DNA of 64,000 nucleotides, taken from assembly GCF_002192415.1 (NCBI RefSeq), contig NZ_CP021780.1, positions 310,001 to 374,000 of the forward strand, read 5' to 3'. This document shows, piece after piece, positions 63,669-64,000 of this stretch (position 1 is the stretch's first letter; every line of letters starts with the position of its first letter). The translations under genes were made by a program, and so were the position numbers. This DNA is from Paenibacillus donghaensis (lineage in GTDB: Bacteria; Bacillota; Bacilli; Paenibacillales; Paenibacillaceae). The notes beneath the pieces were generated by a model. It was not told the origin of the DNA and made no database searches. It saw only the letters and a program-made list of their open reading frames with translations.

Positions 63669-63959
63669 ATGATTCTCTCCTTCTATGAAACTTGATTGAT
63701 ACTATTCTATAGAATTAACCCTCGGTTGAATAGTGGAAGTTTGGTCATTTTTGTATATTTTTCTGAAATGTTTGAATAATTGAAGATTTATTCTGTAATT
63801 TCACGAAAAATATCTGACATACCTTGTTTTCATGTAACCAAAAATTGTTGTGGTGTGTTTTCTGGCAGTATGGTAGAGTGTAAATGTTTTGTTTCACAAG
63901 TATGCATGCCGCGGTTCGTAACCATCCCGCGTAATCAAAACTAGGAGGAATAGAGAAGA

Positions 63960-64000
63960 ATGTTTAATTTGGTGTGGGGTGTTTTTTTTGTTTTGGTCAA
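63960..64000 (+). CDS. start of an unidentified gene, cut by the window edge
   Basis: ATG 63960 lies 10 bases after a good AGGAGGA site and reads MFNLVWGVFFVLV before the window ends, suggesting a membrane segment at the N-terminus. The 290-base gap before it separates it from the divergent chemotaxis receptor; it is AT-rich and must hold both promoters. No more can be said. Confidence 0.55.
   Translation, partial: MFNLVWGVFFVLV

Overview
The window looks like a chromosomal segment of a Paenibacillus-type Firmicute. The signs are strong AGGAGG-type ribosome sites, frequent GTG/TTG starts, a TPP-riboswitch thiC, LuxS, a MetNIQ importer, a DdlR-like MocR regulator beside ddl, and about-even GC with local AT-rich islands. 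I saw no rRNA, tRNA, phage, IS element or CRISPR array.

Layout. 1-8.2 kb: four small membrane or pseudopilin-like proteins, a secreted protein and two very large secreted PKD/Ig-repeat proteins in one run, ending at a terminator. This resembles the tail of a Tad-like surface-structure operon, and a 1.2 kb AT-rich patch crosses two of its genes. 8.3-12.2 kb: an AraC regulator and a dicarboxylate symporter have both lost their 5' ends at one deletion junction near 9.2 kb, next to an intact GH127 glycosidase. 12.2-23.3 kb: housekeeping genes (riboswitch-thiC, a papain-like amidase, tkt, ppnP, a hydrolase, a beta-hydroxyacid dehydrogenase, pgi, yigZ, a TetR). 23.7-27.6 kb: sulfate importer cysT-cysW-cysA-sbp. 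27.7-36.6 kb: a PhnP-like hydrolase, an SDR, luxS, and a methionine cluster metQ-aminotransferase-metN-metI-GldA-like-mtnN. 36.9-46.0 kb: a GNAT, an ABC exporter, a HAD phosphatase, a wrecked EamA transporter, a YdjM-like protein, an AT-rich TetR/ABC-2 operon and lipoate ligase. 46.2-61.9 kb: late cobalamin assembly and cobinamide salvage (cobD, cbiZ, cbiB, cobC, then cobT-cobU-cobS, then cobQ-ynfA). It is split by a mocR-ddl-aminotransferase cassette. 62-64 kb: a chemotaxis receptor and the start of one further gene.

The genes form coherent pathways. Sulfate uptake, methionine uptake, MTA/SAH cleavage and LuxS together cover sulfur acquisition and recycling. CbiZ, CobQ, CbiB, CobD, CobT, CobU, CobS and CobC cover corrinoid side-chain removal, amidation, aminopropanol attachment and lower-ligand assembly. 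No corrin-ring genes are present here.

The most unusual content is intergenic. The spacers hold tandem arrays with units of 51, 51, 51, 45, 41, 40 and 18 bp. They also hold a family of short dyads set out with a recurrent spacing of about 51, 62 and 51 bp at several loci whose sequences differ. Two arrays 8 kb apart share a core. One 45-bp array forms an open frame that overlaps the stop of cbiZ and the start of cbiB by 4 bases, and a 9-bp repeat has expanded inside cobC. All calls come from reading the sequence; no database search was run.
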